A stretch of DNA of 43,732 nucleotides from a virus, in the IMG/VR virus record IMGVR_UViG_3300009788_000161, positions 1-43,732 of that record; one strand, 5' to 3'. A program made the position numbers and the translations under genes. The notes beneath the pieces are model-generated. The model worked only from the letters and a program-made list of their open reading frames with translations, did not search any database and had not been told where the DNA came from. Each line of letters starts with the position of its first letter. Within the stretch, counting starts at the first letter, position 1. Positions 6,266-12,571 of the stretch are shown piece after piece.

Positions 6266-7177
6266 ATGAAACGGTATTTTTCAGAAGATGATTTCAACGT
6301 TAAGAACATGATCATTGATATCATCGCGGGAGTGTTAGGTATCACCCTATTTTTTGGCACCGTCTATACGGTAGAAGAGGGACATATCGGCATAAAGAAA
6401 CGATTCAGCGAAGCAGTGGAGCAAGTCAACCCTGGCTTGCACTTCAAGATGCCTTTTATTGAAAGTATTGAGCCAATTGAAGTTCGTACACGAAAGAACG
6501 CAGAGAAGATGCCTTCTTCAACTTCCGAGCAAATGCCAGTCACCGTCGAAGTTTCTGTGAACTGGACGGTTGATAAAACTGCAGCTTTAGACCTGTATCG
6601 GAAGTATGGGGGCTTGGCTCAATTTGAGGCTCGAATATTGGACCCTCGTTTCCGTTCTGCAGCAAAGGATGTAATCCCTCATTTTACTGCAGAGAAACTA
6701 ATTCAAGACCGGGCGGCAGCTATAAACGGCATCGAGTTAAAGCTGATCGAAGAGATGAAAGGATTCCCGGTATCAATGGACAATGTACAGATCGAAAACA
6801 TCGTTTTGCCCGTAAAGTATATTCGATCAATTGAAACCAAGCAGACAGAGAAAAACCTAGCGGCTGCAGAAGAGCACAAGCTGGCACGTCAAGCATTAAC
6901 AGCGGAACAAGCTGTCAACACGGCTAAGGCTGAACGGGACGCCAGGAAAGCCACAGCAGACGGCCAAGCCTATGCAGTGCGAGAGGCGGCTAAAGCGGAG
7001 GCAGAAGCTATCACGGTTAAAGGTGAAGCGGAAGCCAAGGCGATCAAGGCCAAATCTAATGCTCTGAAAGCGAATGCGCTTATCGTCAAGTTGACGGAAG
7101 CACAGCAGTGGGATGGCAAACTACCACAAACAATCCTTGGAAGCGGAGTTATGCCAATTTTGGATATGAGAAAGTAA
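6266..7177 (+). CDS. SPFH/band 7 (stomatin/prohibitin-like) membrane protein
   Basis: A 303-aa protein with a short N-terminal cytoplasmic stretch, one transmembrane helix (about residues 14-36), an SPFH/band-7 domain from Y-T-V-E-E-G-H-I-G-I (about 35) to about 200, and a long Ala/Glu/Lys-rich coiled coil (about 200-275) before a hydrophobic C-terminal tail. This is the architecture of HflK/HflC, stomatins and prohibitins, which form ring-like membrane scaffolds and can regulate FtsH-type proteases. It is the first large gene of the rightward early unit. In a phage it might protect a phage protein from proteolysis or alter the host membrane; that is inference. The start follows GAGGGGAAAG. 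Confidence 0.85.
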   Translation: MKRYFSEDDFNVKNMIIDIIAGVLGITLFFGTVYTVEEGHIGIKKRFSEAVEQVNPGLHFKMPFIESIEPIEVRTRKNAEKMPSSTSEQMPVTVEVSVNWTVDKTAALDLYRKYGGLAQFEARILDPRFRSAAKDVIPHFTAEKLIQDRAAAINGIELKLIEEMKGFPVSMDNVQIENIVLPVKYIRSIETKQTEKNLAAAEEHKLARQALTAEQAVNTAKAERDARKATADGQAYAVREAAKAEAEAITVKGEAEAKAIKAKSNALKANALIVKLTEAQQWDGKLPQTILGSGVMPILDMRK

Positions 7178-7186
7178 ATAACAAAT

Positions 7187-7213
7187 CCTACTTACCCACT
7201 GCGGGTAAGTAGG
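7187..7213 (+). promoter_or_regulatory. Intercistronic stem-loop 2
   Basis: CCTACTTACCC (7187-7197) and GGGTAAGTAGG (7203-7213) form a perfect 11-bp stem with a 5-base loop, just after the SPFH stop codon. As with stem-loop 1, no U-tract follows. The stem shares the CTTACCC/GGGTAAG core with stem-loop 1. Confidence 0.6.
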
Positions 7214-7248
7214 TGAAGACACAACGAAACAACAACGAGGGGAAAGAG

Positions 7249-7488
7249 ATGAGTGATAGAGAATATTGGATTAAGTTTTGGAAATACGCAGCTATTGTTT
7301 TCTGCATTTTTGTTACAAGCATGATCGGGAGCTGCCAGTCTAGCAAGTACCAGATCAGGAAAATGGTAGAAGCAGGGTCTTCAGCAACTGAGGCGGCGTG
7401 CGCTTATGAGATTCACGGAGCAGAGCTAACAGGCGAAGTGGCTGTTTTGTGCTTTCAGGTTATTAACGATCTGGGTTCTGATAAATAA
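7249..7488 (+). CDS. Small single-span membrane or lipoprotein-like protein
   Basis: A 79-aa protein started at the ATG at 7249 after GAGGGGAAAGAG; the frame extends 12 codons upstream but that part overlaps the stem-loop and leader. Residues 9-28 form a hydrophobic helix ending G-S-C-Q-S-S, which might be an atypical lipobox or just a membrane anchor. The C-terminal half has two more cysteines. Sitting right behind the SPFH gene, it may be a partner of that protein; that is inference. Confidence 0.6.
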   Translation: MSDREYWIKFWKYAAIVFCIFVTSMIGSCQSSKYQIRKMVEAGSSATEAACAYEIHGAELTGEVAVLCFQVINDLGSDK

Positions 7489-7526
7489 CCACCCAGCCTA
7501 ACCAAAACAACAACGAGGGGAAAGAG

Positions 7527-7730
7527 ATGAGTGTGAATTATATTGATCGAAGCAATGATGAAGAGATTATAGACATCGTTAGATCGGTAATGGATAACGG
7601 GACTGGCAATGCTGAGACTGCGAACGAGCATATCTTAATCAAGCTAATGCAACTCAGAGGTACGCCAATGACCAGCTTTGAGTTTGACCAAGAGCGGGTC
7701 GATTTTCACTTCAACCAATGGAAAATTTAA
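7527..7730 (+). CDS. Small hypothetical protein
   Basis: A 67-aa acidic protein starting after the same A-rich leader and GAGGGGAAAGAG site as its upstream neighbour. It contains E-E-I-I-D-I-V-R-S-V near residue 12 and ends F-H-F-N-Q-W-K-I. No domain recognised. It is followed at once by stem-loop 3. Confidence 0.6.
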   Translation: MSVNYIDRSNDEEIIDIVRSVMDNGTGNAETANEHILIKLMQLRGTPMTSFEFDQERVDFHFNQWKI

Positions 7731-7747
7731 GCCCCTTAACCGGGGCT
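7730..7747 (+). promoter_or_regulatory. Intercistronic stem-loop 3
   Basis: AGCCCC (7730-7735) pairs with GGGGCT (7742-7747) around a TTAACC loop, immediately after a stop codon. The loop resembles the TTAACT loop of stem-loop 1. Confidence 0.55.
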
Positions 7748-7763
7748 ACACAACGAGGCCGGC

Positions 7764-8138
7764 ATGAGGCAGATCCAAATCGCAGTAGCAATCCTGATAG
7801 TCCTGCTGGTGCTGGCCTTCTCCGGCGATGGCGACTACGCAGCAGCCCAGGCTGAGCAGGAAAATTATTGCGATCGGGTGGGTCTTGGGATTCACACGCA
7901 CTGGAACAAAAGAATCGACTGCAACGATGCAAACGAAGGGAATAAGGCGATGATTGATAATCGAAGCGATAGGGTAAAAGAGATCTGCTCTTCTTATGTT
8001 GAGACGGGTTGCTTCAATTGCCCCCTGGGGAAGCCATGCTCAACCCAGCCAGGCGACACGAAGGAAATCTTCGATAAGCGAATGAATGCGGCGGCTGACG
8101 TTCTATCGGTACGGACGGAGGCTGTTGGCAATGGTTGA
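7764..8138 (+). CDS. Small exported or membrane-anchored cysteine protein, possibly a two-gene fusion
   Basis: A 124-aa protein. Residues 1-20 form a strong signal-anchor or signal peptide (I-A-V-A-I-L-I-V-L-L-V-L). Residues 29-55 carry Y-C-D and D-C-N-D. The part from M-I-D-N-R (codon at 7950) onward, with I-C-S-S-Y, G-C-F-N-C-P-L-G-K-P-C-S and I-F-D-K-R-M-N-A-A-A, looks like a separate small cysteine-rich cytoplasmic phage protein. A purine-rich AAGGGAATAAGGCG precedes that internal ATG, so internal initiation is possible. Confidence 0.55.
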   Translation: MRQIQIAVAILIVLLVLAFSGDGDYAAAQAEQENYCDRVGLGIHTHWNKRIDCNDANEGNKAMIDNRSDRVKEICSSYVETGCFNCPLGKPCSTQPGDTKEIFDKRMNAAADVLSVRTEAVGNG

Positions 8139-8292
8139 CCATGACGGGTTGGTGACGCCAGAGGGCGCAGCCTTCAGCGATTACATCGAGTCCAAAGAAG
8201 ACAACCCCTACACCAAGGGCACAGCAGAGCACGGGCGCTATGAATCGACTATGCGCCGTCTGTTGAAGTCTCACCAGGAGGCAGGAGCATGA
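8131..8292 (+). CDS. Small hypothetical protein upstream of the ERF gene
   Basis: A 53-aa protein begun at the ATG at 8131, which follows GGAGG and overlaps the upstream stop. It contains S-D-Y-I-E-S-K-E-D-N-P-Y near residue 16 and a basic C-terminal helix (M-R-R-L-L-K-S-H-Q). It overlaps the ERF start by four bases, so the two are translationally coupled. Function unknown. Confidence 0.55.
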   Translation: MVDHDGLVTPEGAAFSDYIESKEDNPYTKGTAEHGRYESTMRRLLKSHQEAGA

Positions 8293-8825
8293 ACAAGTCA
8301 GAATCGATCAAGGAGCTGGCAACGGCTCTTTGTAAGGCGCAAGAGCAGATGTGCGGCGCTGTGAAGGACAGCAAGAACCCTTTCTTCAAGTCTTCATACG
8401 CTGACCTTGGCTCGATAGTGAAGGCAATTAAAGAGCCTTTTGCGGCCCATGGGTTGAGCTATTCACAGTTCCCTATGTTTGCTGATGGAAAGGTAGGCGT
8501 TGAAACCATCCTGATGCACGAATCTGGTGAGTGGATCAGCAGCGAACTCTATCTACCGATGGTCAAACAAGACCCACAAGCGGCCGGTTCGGCTATCACC
8601 TACGCTCGCCGTTATGCGCTCCAGGCTATCGCGGGTATCCCTTCAGAAGACGATGACGGGAACTATGCAACCAAGTCCACGGCTAAATCCACGGCTAAAC
8701 CTATCGACGGTAAGGCGCTCAATGATATATATCAGTCATGCTCAAGCCAGGAAGCAGCGACAACGATGTGGAACGCTCTCACACCAGCAGAGCAGGAAGC
8801 ACTCAACAGGGAGCTAGGACAATGA
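8289..8825 (+). CDS. erf: ERF-family single-strand annealing recombinase
   Basis: A 178-aa protein of the ERF superfamily (P22 Erf), which anneals complementary single strands in recombination and genome circularisation. The diagnostic features are K-N-P-F-F-K-S-S-Y-A-D-L near residue 28, V-E-T-I-L-M-H-E-S-G-E-W near residue 70, and G-S-A-I-T-Y-A-R-R-Y-A-L near residue 98 followed by acidic D-D-D-G-N. A short repeated linker (T-A-K-S-T-A-K) leads to a helical C-terminal segment. The SSB-like gene downstream and the RusA-like and Ref-like genes of the other arm would complete a phage recombination system. Confidence 0.93.
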   Translation: MNKSESIKELATALCKAQEQMCGAVKDSKNPFFKSSYADLGSIVKAIKEPFAAHGLSYSQFPMFADGKVGVETILMHESGEWISSELYLPMVKQDPQAAGSAITYARRYALQAIAGIPSEDDDGNYATKSTAKSTAKPIDGKALNDIYQSCSSQEAATTMWNALTPAEQEALNRELGQ

Positions 8826-9507
8826 ACGTAGTGCTATTTCAGGACATCACGACAGACACAAATCTTGAGATGTTGGAGAGGGCGGGAAGAAATACGAGGG
8901 ACTCTATGTCGATATGGAGAACAAGGAGGAGCGTAAGTACGTAAAGGACAATGCGCTTTTTATCGGGAACATGATCAAGAAGCTGGACCGGGCTCGCATT
9001 GACAAGGCGCGAGACTACAAGGCCGAAGTCGAGAAAGAGGCCGGAGATATTAAGCAACGGCTGGAGGAAGCAAACAAGCCCTTCACCCTGCTGATTGACG
9101 AGCACAAAGCCAAGCGGGCGAAGATCCTGGCAGAAGAGAAGGCGAAGGTGGAAGCTGCGGCCCTTGTATTGCAGATCGAGCAGGACCACGAAAGCGCGAT
9201 CATGATGGATAAGATTCAGACCATCGAGAAGGCAGAACGTGAACAAGAGCGTGTCGACAACATCGCCCGTATAGAGTCAGAAGCCGCTGAAAGGGCCGTA
9301 CAGCAAGAGCAAGAGCGTGTCGACAAGGAAGCTAACCGTATCAAGCAAGAGGCCAAGAAGCGCGAAGCAGACAAGGTTCACGTAAGCAAAGTGCGCACTC
9401 ATGCAAAGATGGCGCTTATCGGTCTAGGACTAGACGAGCCATTGGCCAAAAAGGTTATTTTGGCTATCAATGCTGGATCAATCGCTAACGTATCAATCAA
9501 CTATTAA
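8822..9507 (+). CDS. Coiled-coil protein of the recombination operon, apparently frameshifted
   Basis: A gene beginning at the ATG at 8822 (ATGA overlap with the ERF stop) reads M-N-V-V-L-F-Q-D-I-T-T-D and then leaves frame near 8872-8890. The same protein seems to resume one frame over as G-E-G-G-K-K-Y-E-G-L-Y-V-D, running into the long frame that ends at 9507. That long part has helical E-E-R-K-Y-V-K and N-K-P-F-T-L-L-I-D-E-H-K-A-K-R blocks and an Arg/Glu-rich coiled coil from about 9120 to 9390. A single inserted base would join the parts. The alternative is a start at the ATG at 8914, which has only a distant ribosome-binding site. A phage protein assisting the annealing recombinase is the likely role, inferred from position. 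Confidence 0.65.
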
Positions 9508-9527
9508 CCATTGAGTAAGGAAAGACG

Positions 9528-9920
9528 ATGAGAATCGGAATTGAATTAAAAGTGGACGTCAGGAAGATTGACAAAACCCGTCTGTATAAAGGGGAGAAGG
9601 GAACGTATCTGACCATGACCGCCTTTGTCGACCTGGATAACCAGGATCAATACGGGAACAACGGCATGATTACTCACGCCAAGCTGGAAGGAGAAGACCG
9701 AGCGCCTATCCTTGGCAACTCGAAGGTGTTCTGGTCTGATGGACAACAGCAGCAACAACAACGCCCAGCGCCGCGACAGCAACCGCAGCATCCACAACAA
9801 CAGCCGCGCCCGATGGTTCCGCCTAACCGGCAGGGGGTTCAGCAGGGGCAACAGATGCAACAGCCTCAAGGCCAGGCTCAGGGCTTTGATGATTTCGATG
9901 ACGACATACCTTTTAATTGA
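9528..9920 (+). CDS. SSB-like single-stranded DNA-binding protein
   Basis: A 130-aa protein. Residues 1-70 look like a small OB-type fold (L-K-V-D-V-R-K-I-D, Y-L-T-M-T-A-F-V-D-L, I-L-G-N-S-K-V-F-W). A Gln/Pro-rich, low-complexity linker (about 72-118) follows. The acidic tip F-D-D-F-D-D-D-I-P-F-N matches the D-D-D-I-P-F tail by which bacterial SSBs recruit partner proteins. It sits just downstream of the ERF operon genes. The OB-fold call is inferred; the tail is plain to see. Confidence 0.8.
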   Translation: MRIGIELKVDVRKIDKTRLYKGEKGTYLTMTAFVDLDNQDQYGNNGMITHAKLEGEDRAPILGNSKVFWSDGQQQQQQRPAPRQQPQHPQQQPRPMVPPNRQGVQQGQQMQQPQGQAQGFDDFDDDIPFN

Positions 9921-9945
9921 CCCCGTTCTAAGCACTGTGTATGCT
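9917..9945 (+). promoter_or_regulatory. Promoter for the zinc/HNH endonuclease gene
   Basis: TTGACC (9917-9922), 17 bases, then TATGCT (9940-9945) lie just after the SSB-like stop codon and 30 bases before the next gene. An internal promoter fits a self-contained homing gene. Confidence 0.5.
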
Positions 9946-9975
9946 GTAGGCTAGGCATCACATAGGGCGGGGAAG

Positions 9976-10470
9976 ATGGACGCAAAAAAGAAGACATGCT
10001 TTAAGTGCGGAGAGGAGAAATACCTCTCCGCATTCTATAAGCACAAGATGATGGCAGATGGCAGAGTCAACAAGTGCATCGAGTGTAACAAGAGAGATAA
10101 TAGAGAGAACAGAGCATCGAATATTGAATATTATAGAGAGTATGACAAAAACAGAGGCATGAAAGAGCATAGGGTAAAGGCGAGAGATGAGTACGCGAAG
10201 ACACCAGAAGGGCATGCCGCATACAAAAGAGCGCATGAAAAATACAGCCGAAATAACCCAATCAAGAAAGGAGCCTCAACTATAGTTGGAAACGCTGTTA
10301 GAGATGGAAAGCTAGAAAAACCTGATAGCTGCGAAAAGTGCGGGTCTAAGCCTAGCAGGCTTCACGGTCATCACGACGATTACGCGTTTCCATTGTCTGT
10401 TCGTTGGCTGTGTCCTGGCTGCCACTCCCAATGGCACAAGAAGAATGGAGAAGGCAAGAACGCACGATAA
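9976..10470 (+). CDS. HNH/zinc-finger endonuclease
   Basis: A 164-aa protein with an N-terminal zinc knuckle C-F-K-C-G ... C-I-E-C-N (residues 8-38) and a Lys/Arg/Tyr-rich middle. The C-terminal HNH-like zinc domain has C-E-K-C-G near residue 117, L-H-G-H-H-D-D-Y near 126, and C-P-G-C-H-S-Q-W-H near 149. The pattern is that of phage HNH endonucleases related to those often annotated as endonuclease VII-like. It appears to have its own promoter and is followed by a structured RNA-like element. It is likely a homing or DNA-processing nuclease. Confidence 0.8.
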   Translation: MDAKKKTCFKCGEEKYLSAFYKHKMMADGRVNKCIECNKRDNRENRASNIEYYREYDKNRGMKEHRVKARDEYAKTPEGHAAYKRAHEKYSRNNPIKKGASTIVGNAVRDGKLEKPDSCEKCGSKPSRLHGHHDDYAFPLSVRWLCPGCHSQWHKKNGEGKNAR

Positions 10471-10483
10471 CCACCAGAGCCTG

Positions 10484-10571
10484 CTAAACGGGTTCTTTGG
10501 AAGACGTCCGGTTACTTTTCAATCGTCTGGACAACGGGTGTTTAGTATCGATGCCGGGCGTCTTACCAAAG
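10484..10571 (+). ncRNA. Structured RNA element, possible pseudoknot
   Basis: In the 120-base gap after the HNH gene, CTTTGG plus an 11-base arm (10495-10511) pairs with 10554-10571: 17 bp with one bulged A and one G-U. In the 42-base loop, GTTTAG (10540-10545) can pair with CTAAAC (10484-10489) upstream of the stem, which would make an H-type pseudoknot. A second copy of the stem strand (CGTCTGG, 10524-10530) could compete with CGTCCGG (10505-10511). The function could be an mRNA leader, a processing site or a small RNA. Confidence 0.5.
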
Positions 10572-10590
10572 ACAATGAGAGGGAATAGAG

Positions 10591-10809
10591 ATGAGCGCAG
10601 AACTACTTGCCGAGAATAAGCGGCTAAGGGTGACAATCAAGCAACTCGAAGCAGATGTTACCCACCACAACCAGGGCTGGAACGCCTGTGTGGTTGAGAA
10701 CAATGGGTTAAGGGAGCAGTTGGGTAGGTTCATGAAATTGGATTACACCGATGGGTCTTGCCGTGATGATCTGCGTGGTCTGCAGATAGCAATAGAGGGA
10801 GAGTCGTGA
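10591..10809 (+). CDS. Small coiled-coil phage protein
   Basis: A 72-aa protein with an N-terminal helix suited to a coiled coil (L-A-E-N-K-R-L-R-V-T-I-K-Q-L-E). It starts after GAGGGAATAGAG and overlaps the next start by four bases. It ends A-I-E-G-E-S, and the next gene ends V-I-E-G-E-S: both end on the same DNA motif, ATAGAGGGAGAGTC, which carries the ribosome-binding site for the following gene. Confidence 0.55.
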   Translation: MSAELLAENKRLRVTIKQLEADVTHHNQGWNACVVENNGLREQLGRFMKLDYTDGSCRDDLRGLQIAIEGES

Positions 10810-11000
10810 AGCCAAGATATAAGGCATGGTATGGGGGAGAGTGCCCGGTTGAGCCTGGCGTTAAATTTCATATCCTGTTCAGAGACGGCGGGGTTAACAA
10901 CGGTGATATAACACAAGATGACAATGATCTTAACTGGTGGAAACACTCTAATGATAGGAATGACATCATAGCCTATCGAGTAATAGAGGGAGAGTCATGA
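10806..11000 (+). CDS. Small phage protein, paralogue of 41146-41328
   Basis: A 64-aa protein starting at GTG: K-P-R-Y-K-A-W-Y-G-G near the start, D-N-D-L-N-W-W-K-H in the middle, and D-I-I-A-Y-R-V-I near the end. The minus-strand gene at 41146-41328 has the same layout (K-P-R-Y-K-A-F-Y-G-D ... N-I-I-C-Y-R-A-L), so the genome carries two diverged copies. Function unknown; the terminal D-I-I-A-Y-R motif occurs in several small proteins of enterobacterial phages. Confidence 0.6.
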   Translation: MKPRYKAWYGGECPVEPGVKFHILFRDGGVNNGDITQDDNDLNWWKHSNDRNDIIAYRVIEGES

Positions 11001-11197
11001 CCAGCAGCGATCTATATGAAAAGGCCGTGAAGGTGATCAGATCCGTCGATGATCCTAAGCAAGTACCGATGATGGTCCGATACTTCAACAGGGCAAAGCA
11101 TAGGATCGGCTTCACATCTCTATACCGGGATATGATCGAGGTTATTTTTGAAGAGAAGATGCAGCAAATGGACTTGGCAGAGCAGGGGGAGGGGTGA
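10997..11197 (+). CDS. Small hypothetical protein
   Basis: A 66-aa helical protein starting at an ATG that overlaps the previous stop and ending in an acidic Q-M-D-L-A-E-Q-G-E-G tail. It contains Q-V-P-M-M-V-R-Y-F-N-R-A-K-H in the middle. No domain recognised. Coupled to both neighbours by 4-base and 1-base overlaps. Confidence 0.55.
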   Translation: MTSSDLYEKAVKVIRSVDDPKQVPMMVRYFNRAKHRIGFTSLYRDMIEVIFEEKMQQMDLAEQGEG

Positions 11198-11349
11198 TGA
11201 ATAATCTAATGTTGTTAATGTGGTGCGTCATCGGTGTTGTCATAGGATATTTCTTCGAAGACTCGCAAGGGATGTTCTTGTCGTGGATAACAGGGCTGCT
11301 GTTCAGTATTAGAAGCTTGATTCTAGAGTTGCCAGCACCACCCAATTAG
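11197..11349 (+). CDS. 50-aa small membrane protein
   Basis: A 50-aa protein starting at the ATG at 11197, sharing its A with the preceding stop, after a strong GGGGGAGGGG site. Residues 3-19 (L-M-L-L-M-W-C-V-I-G-V-V-I-G) and 27-43 are hydrophobic, so it is probably an integral membrane peptide with a Pro-rich end (L-P-A-P-P-N). Function unknown. Confidence 0.55.
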   Translation: MNNLMLLMWCVIGVVIGYFFEDSQGMFLSWITGLLFSIRSLILELPAPPN

Positions 11350-11367
11350 ACTAATAGGAGAGGGACG

Positions 11368-12159
11368 ATGGGATTGATTAAAGAGATCAAGAGTAAAAGC
11401 TTTGCGAACGGCTCTGTCTATTTGTTGCATACAGCTGATGGACTGCCTGTTGAAGTAACCGATACGTTTCTACCTTTTTATACAAAGGATGCGATTGGTA
11501 TAGGACAAAACGCTCTTAAAGATCAGGGGCTGGGAAGTAGGGCTGAGCGCTGGATGATCGGTGTCTCAACTATGTCGGGTTGCCCGGTGCGGTGCAAGTT
11601 CTGTGCGACTGGTAAGCTAAAGAAGTGGCGCAAACTTACTGCTGACGAGATGGTAGATCAGGTCGTATTCATCGTTAATAAGCACAAGGATATATACCCG
11701 ACTGACTCTCAAGAGTTCAAGATCAACTGGACGCGAATGGGGGAGCCTTTCCTTAACGTTGGGGCTGTACGTGATGCAATCCGCGCAATCGATTTGATGT
11801 ATCCAAACGTGCATCACTATGTATCAACGGTCGGCATCAGAAATTCTGACTTCTCATGGATTAAAGACAATATCACTCTGCAGTTAAGTGTTCACAGTTT
11901 TGATGAAGATCAGCGAGACTGGCTTATCCCAATCAAGAAGATGAAATTAGAGGAGATGGGTGCTATTCGCACTACGAGCAACTTGAAAACAACTGTCAAT
12001 TTATCCCTTGTTCGGGAGGAGGATTTTAACATTGAAGAGCTAGTAAGGATTTTTCCTAAGGAGTACTTTTTCGTGAAGCTTAGCCCTATCAACCCCAACG
12101 ATGTCAGCGATGCCAATGACATAAGCTCTGGCGTAATTACCGCCACAAACCTTGTTTAG
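11368..12159 (+). CDS. RlmN/Cfr-like radical SAM enzyme, core subunit lacking the C-terminal cysteine
   Basis: A 263-aa radical S-adenosylmethionine enzyme. The iron-sulphur motif G-C-P-V-R-C-K-F-C-A-T-G places C72, C76 and C79 in a C-x3-C-x2-C pattern followed by A-T-G, and M-G-E-P-F-L-N follows at 124-130. Both are hallmarks of RlmN and Cfr, which methylate C2 or C8 of adenosines in 23S rRNA (RlmN also tRNA). It lacks most of the N-terminal accessory domain of RlmN and stops after L-S-P-I-N-P-N-D, before the region where RlmN/Cfr carry the second catalytic cysteine. That region is encoded by the next ORF, ten bases on. The gene has a good GGAGAGGGACG start site. It may act on host RNA or a different substrate. 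Confidence 0.85.
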   Translation: MGLIKEIKSKSFANGSVYLLHTADGLPVEVTDTFLPFYTKDAIGIGQNALKDQGLGSRAERWMIGVSTMSGCPVRCKFCATGKLKKWRKLTADEMVDQVVFIVNKHKDIYPTDSQEFKINWTRMGEPFLNVGAVRDAIRAIDLMYPNVHHYVSTVGIRNSDFSWIKDNITLQLSVHSFDEDQRDWLIPIKKMKLEEMGAIRTTSNLKTTVNLSLVREEDFNIEELVRIFPKEYFFVKLSPINPNDVSDANDISSGVITATNLV

Positions 12160-12169
12160 GAGATTTACA

Positions 12170-12313
12170 ATGGAAGAGAACATTAAAGCCCAACTAGAAG
12201 AAGCTGGATATGACTATGCAATTGCTATAGCCACCCAAGCTGAAATCGAAGCAGGAGCAGCCTGTGGACAATTGAGTATCATCGAAGAGGAGTTGCCAAC
12301 ACAACCAGAATAG
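12170..12313 (+). CDS. C-terminal cysteine peptide of the split RlmN/Cfr-like enzyme
   Basis: A 47-aa ORF that reads I-E-A-G-A-A-C-G-Q-L-S-I around residue 32, matching the conserved A-C-G-Q-L segment at the C-terminus of RlmN/Cfr, whose cysteine takes part in the methyl-transfer reaction. The preceding helix (I-K-A-Q-L-E-E-A-G-Y) also fits the RlmN C-terminal layout. It is in the +1 frame relative to the core ORF. AGGAG overlaps the core ORF's TAG stop, with the ATG seven bases later, so termination-reinitiation is a natural way to express it. A simple frameshift mutation or +1 frameshifting near 12137-12159 are alternatives. Confidence 0.75.
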   Translation: MEENIKAQLEEAGYDYAIAIATQAEIEAGAACGQLSIIEEELPTQPE

Positions 12314-12327
12314 GCGATACTGAACAC

Positions 12328-12349
12328 GTGCCAGTTAAGTAGTCGGCAC
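12328..12349 (+). other. Short hairpin opening the gene-free region 12314-12804
   Basis: GTGCC (12328-12332) pairs with GGCAC (12345-12349). It is followed by CTCTGT (12352-12357) pairing with ACAGAG (12379-12384). These are the first of a series of inverted repeats in a 491-base stretch with no convincing gene. Confidence 0.4.
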
Positions 12350-12383
12350 CGCTCTGTGGAAGGGGCGAAAGGTGAAAGACAGA

Positions 12384-12475
12384 GGGTTTAAGTTACGATT
12401 TCTGGCATACGGGTACTACTTCCACGTATGTCTTTAATCTCCCACTGTCAGGGGTCGTATCTTAAGCCCTTTTTT
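12384..12475 (+). terminator. Terminator-like long stem with U-tract after the radical-SAM genes
   Basis: GGGTTTAAGTTACGA (12384-12398) pairs with TCGTATCTTAAGCCC (12455-12469) over 15 positions with one mismatch and one G-U. An inner hairpin, CATACG (12406-12411) with CGTATG (12425-12430), lies inside. Six T residues follow directly (12470-12475). The closing stem next to a T-run resembles an intrinsic terminator with an unusually large, structured loop; it may equally be the core of a structured RNA. Confidence 0.5.
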
Positions 12476-12571
12476 GTGTCTGGTCGAAAGACAAAGCCCA
12501 TTTGAGGGCGGCACGATGTAGGTGGAAATCCTACCAGGCGCATCCCTCCTCCCTCCCTCTGAGCGTTGTAG

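Noticed and set aside
8866-8896. Canonical -1 slippery heptamer at the frameshift site
   Set aside because: The zero-frame codons AGG-GCG-GGA-AGA do not form X-XXY-YYZ, so programmed frameshifting is not supported directly.
9546-9935. Minus-strand ORF of 129 aa, Leu/Arg-rich
   Set aside because: It is the antisense shadow of the CAG-rich SSB-like linker.
12476-12541. tRNA-like fold: GTGTCTG (12476-12482) with CAGGCGC (12535-12541), a T-arm-like GTAGG-N7-CCTAC, and a central GCCC/GGGC hairpin
   Set aside because: The D-arm region is too short, the central loop has six bases, the T-loop lacks TTC, and no anticodon arm of 5 bp plus 7-base loop can be drawn. Kept only as part of the structured region.
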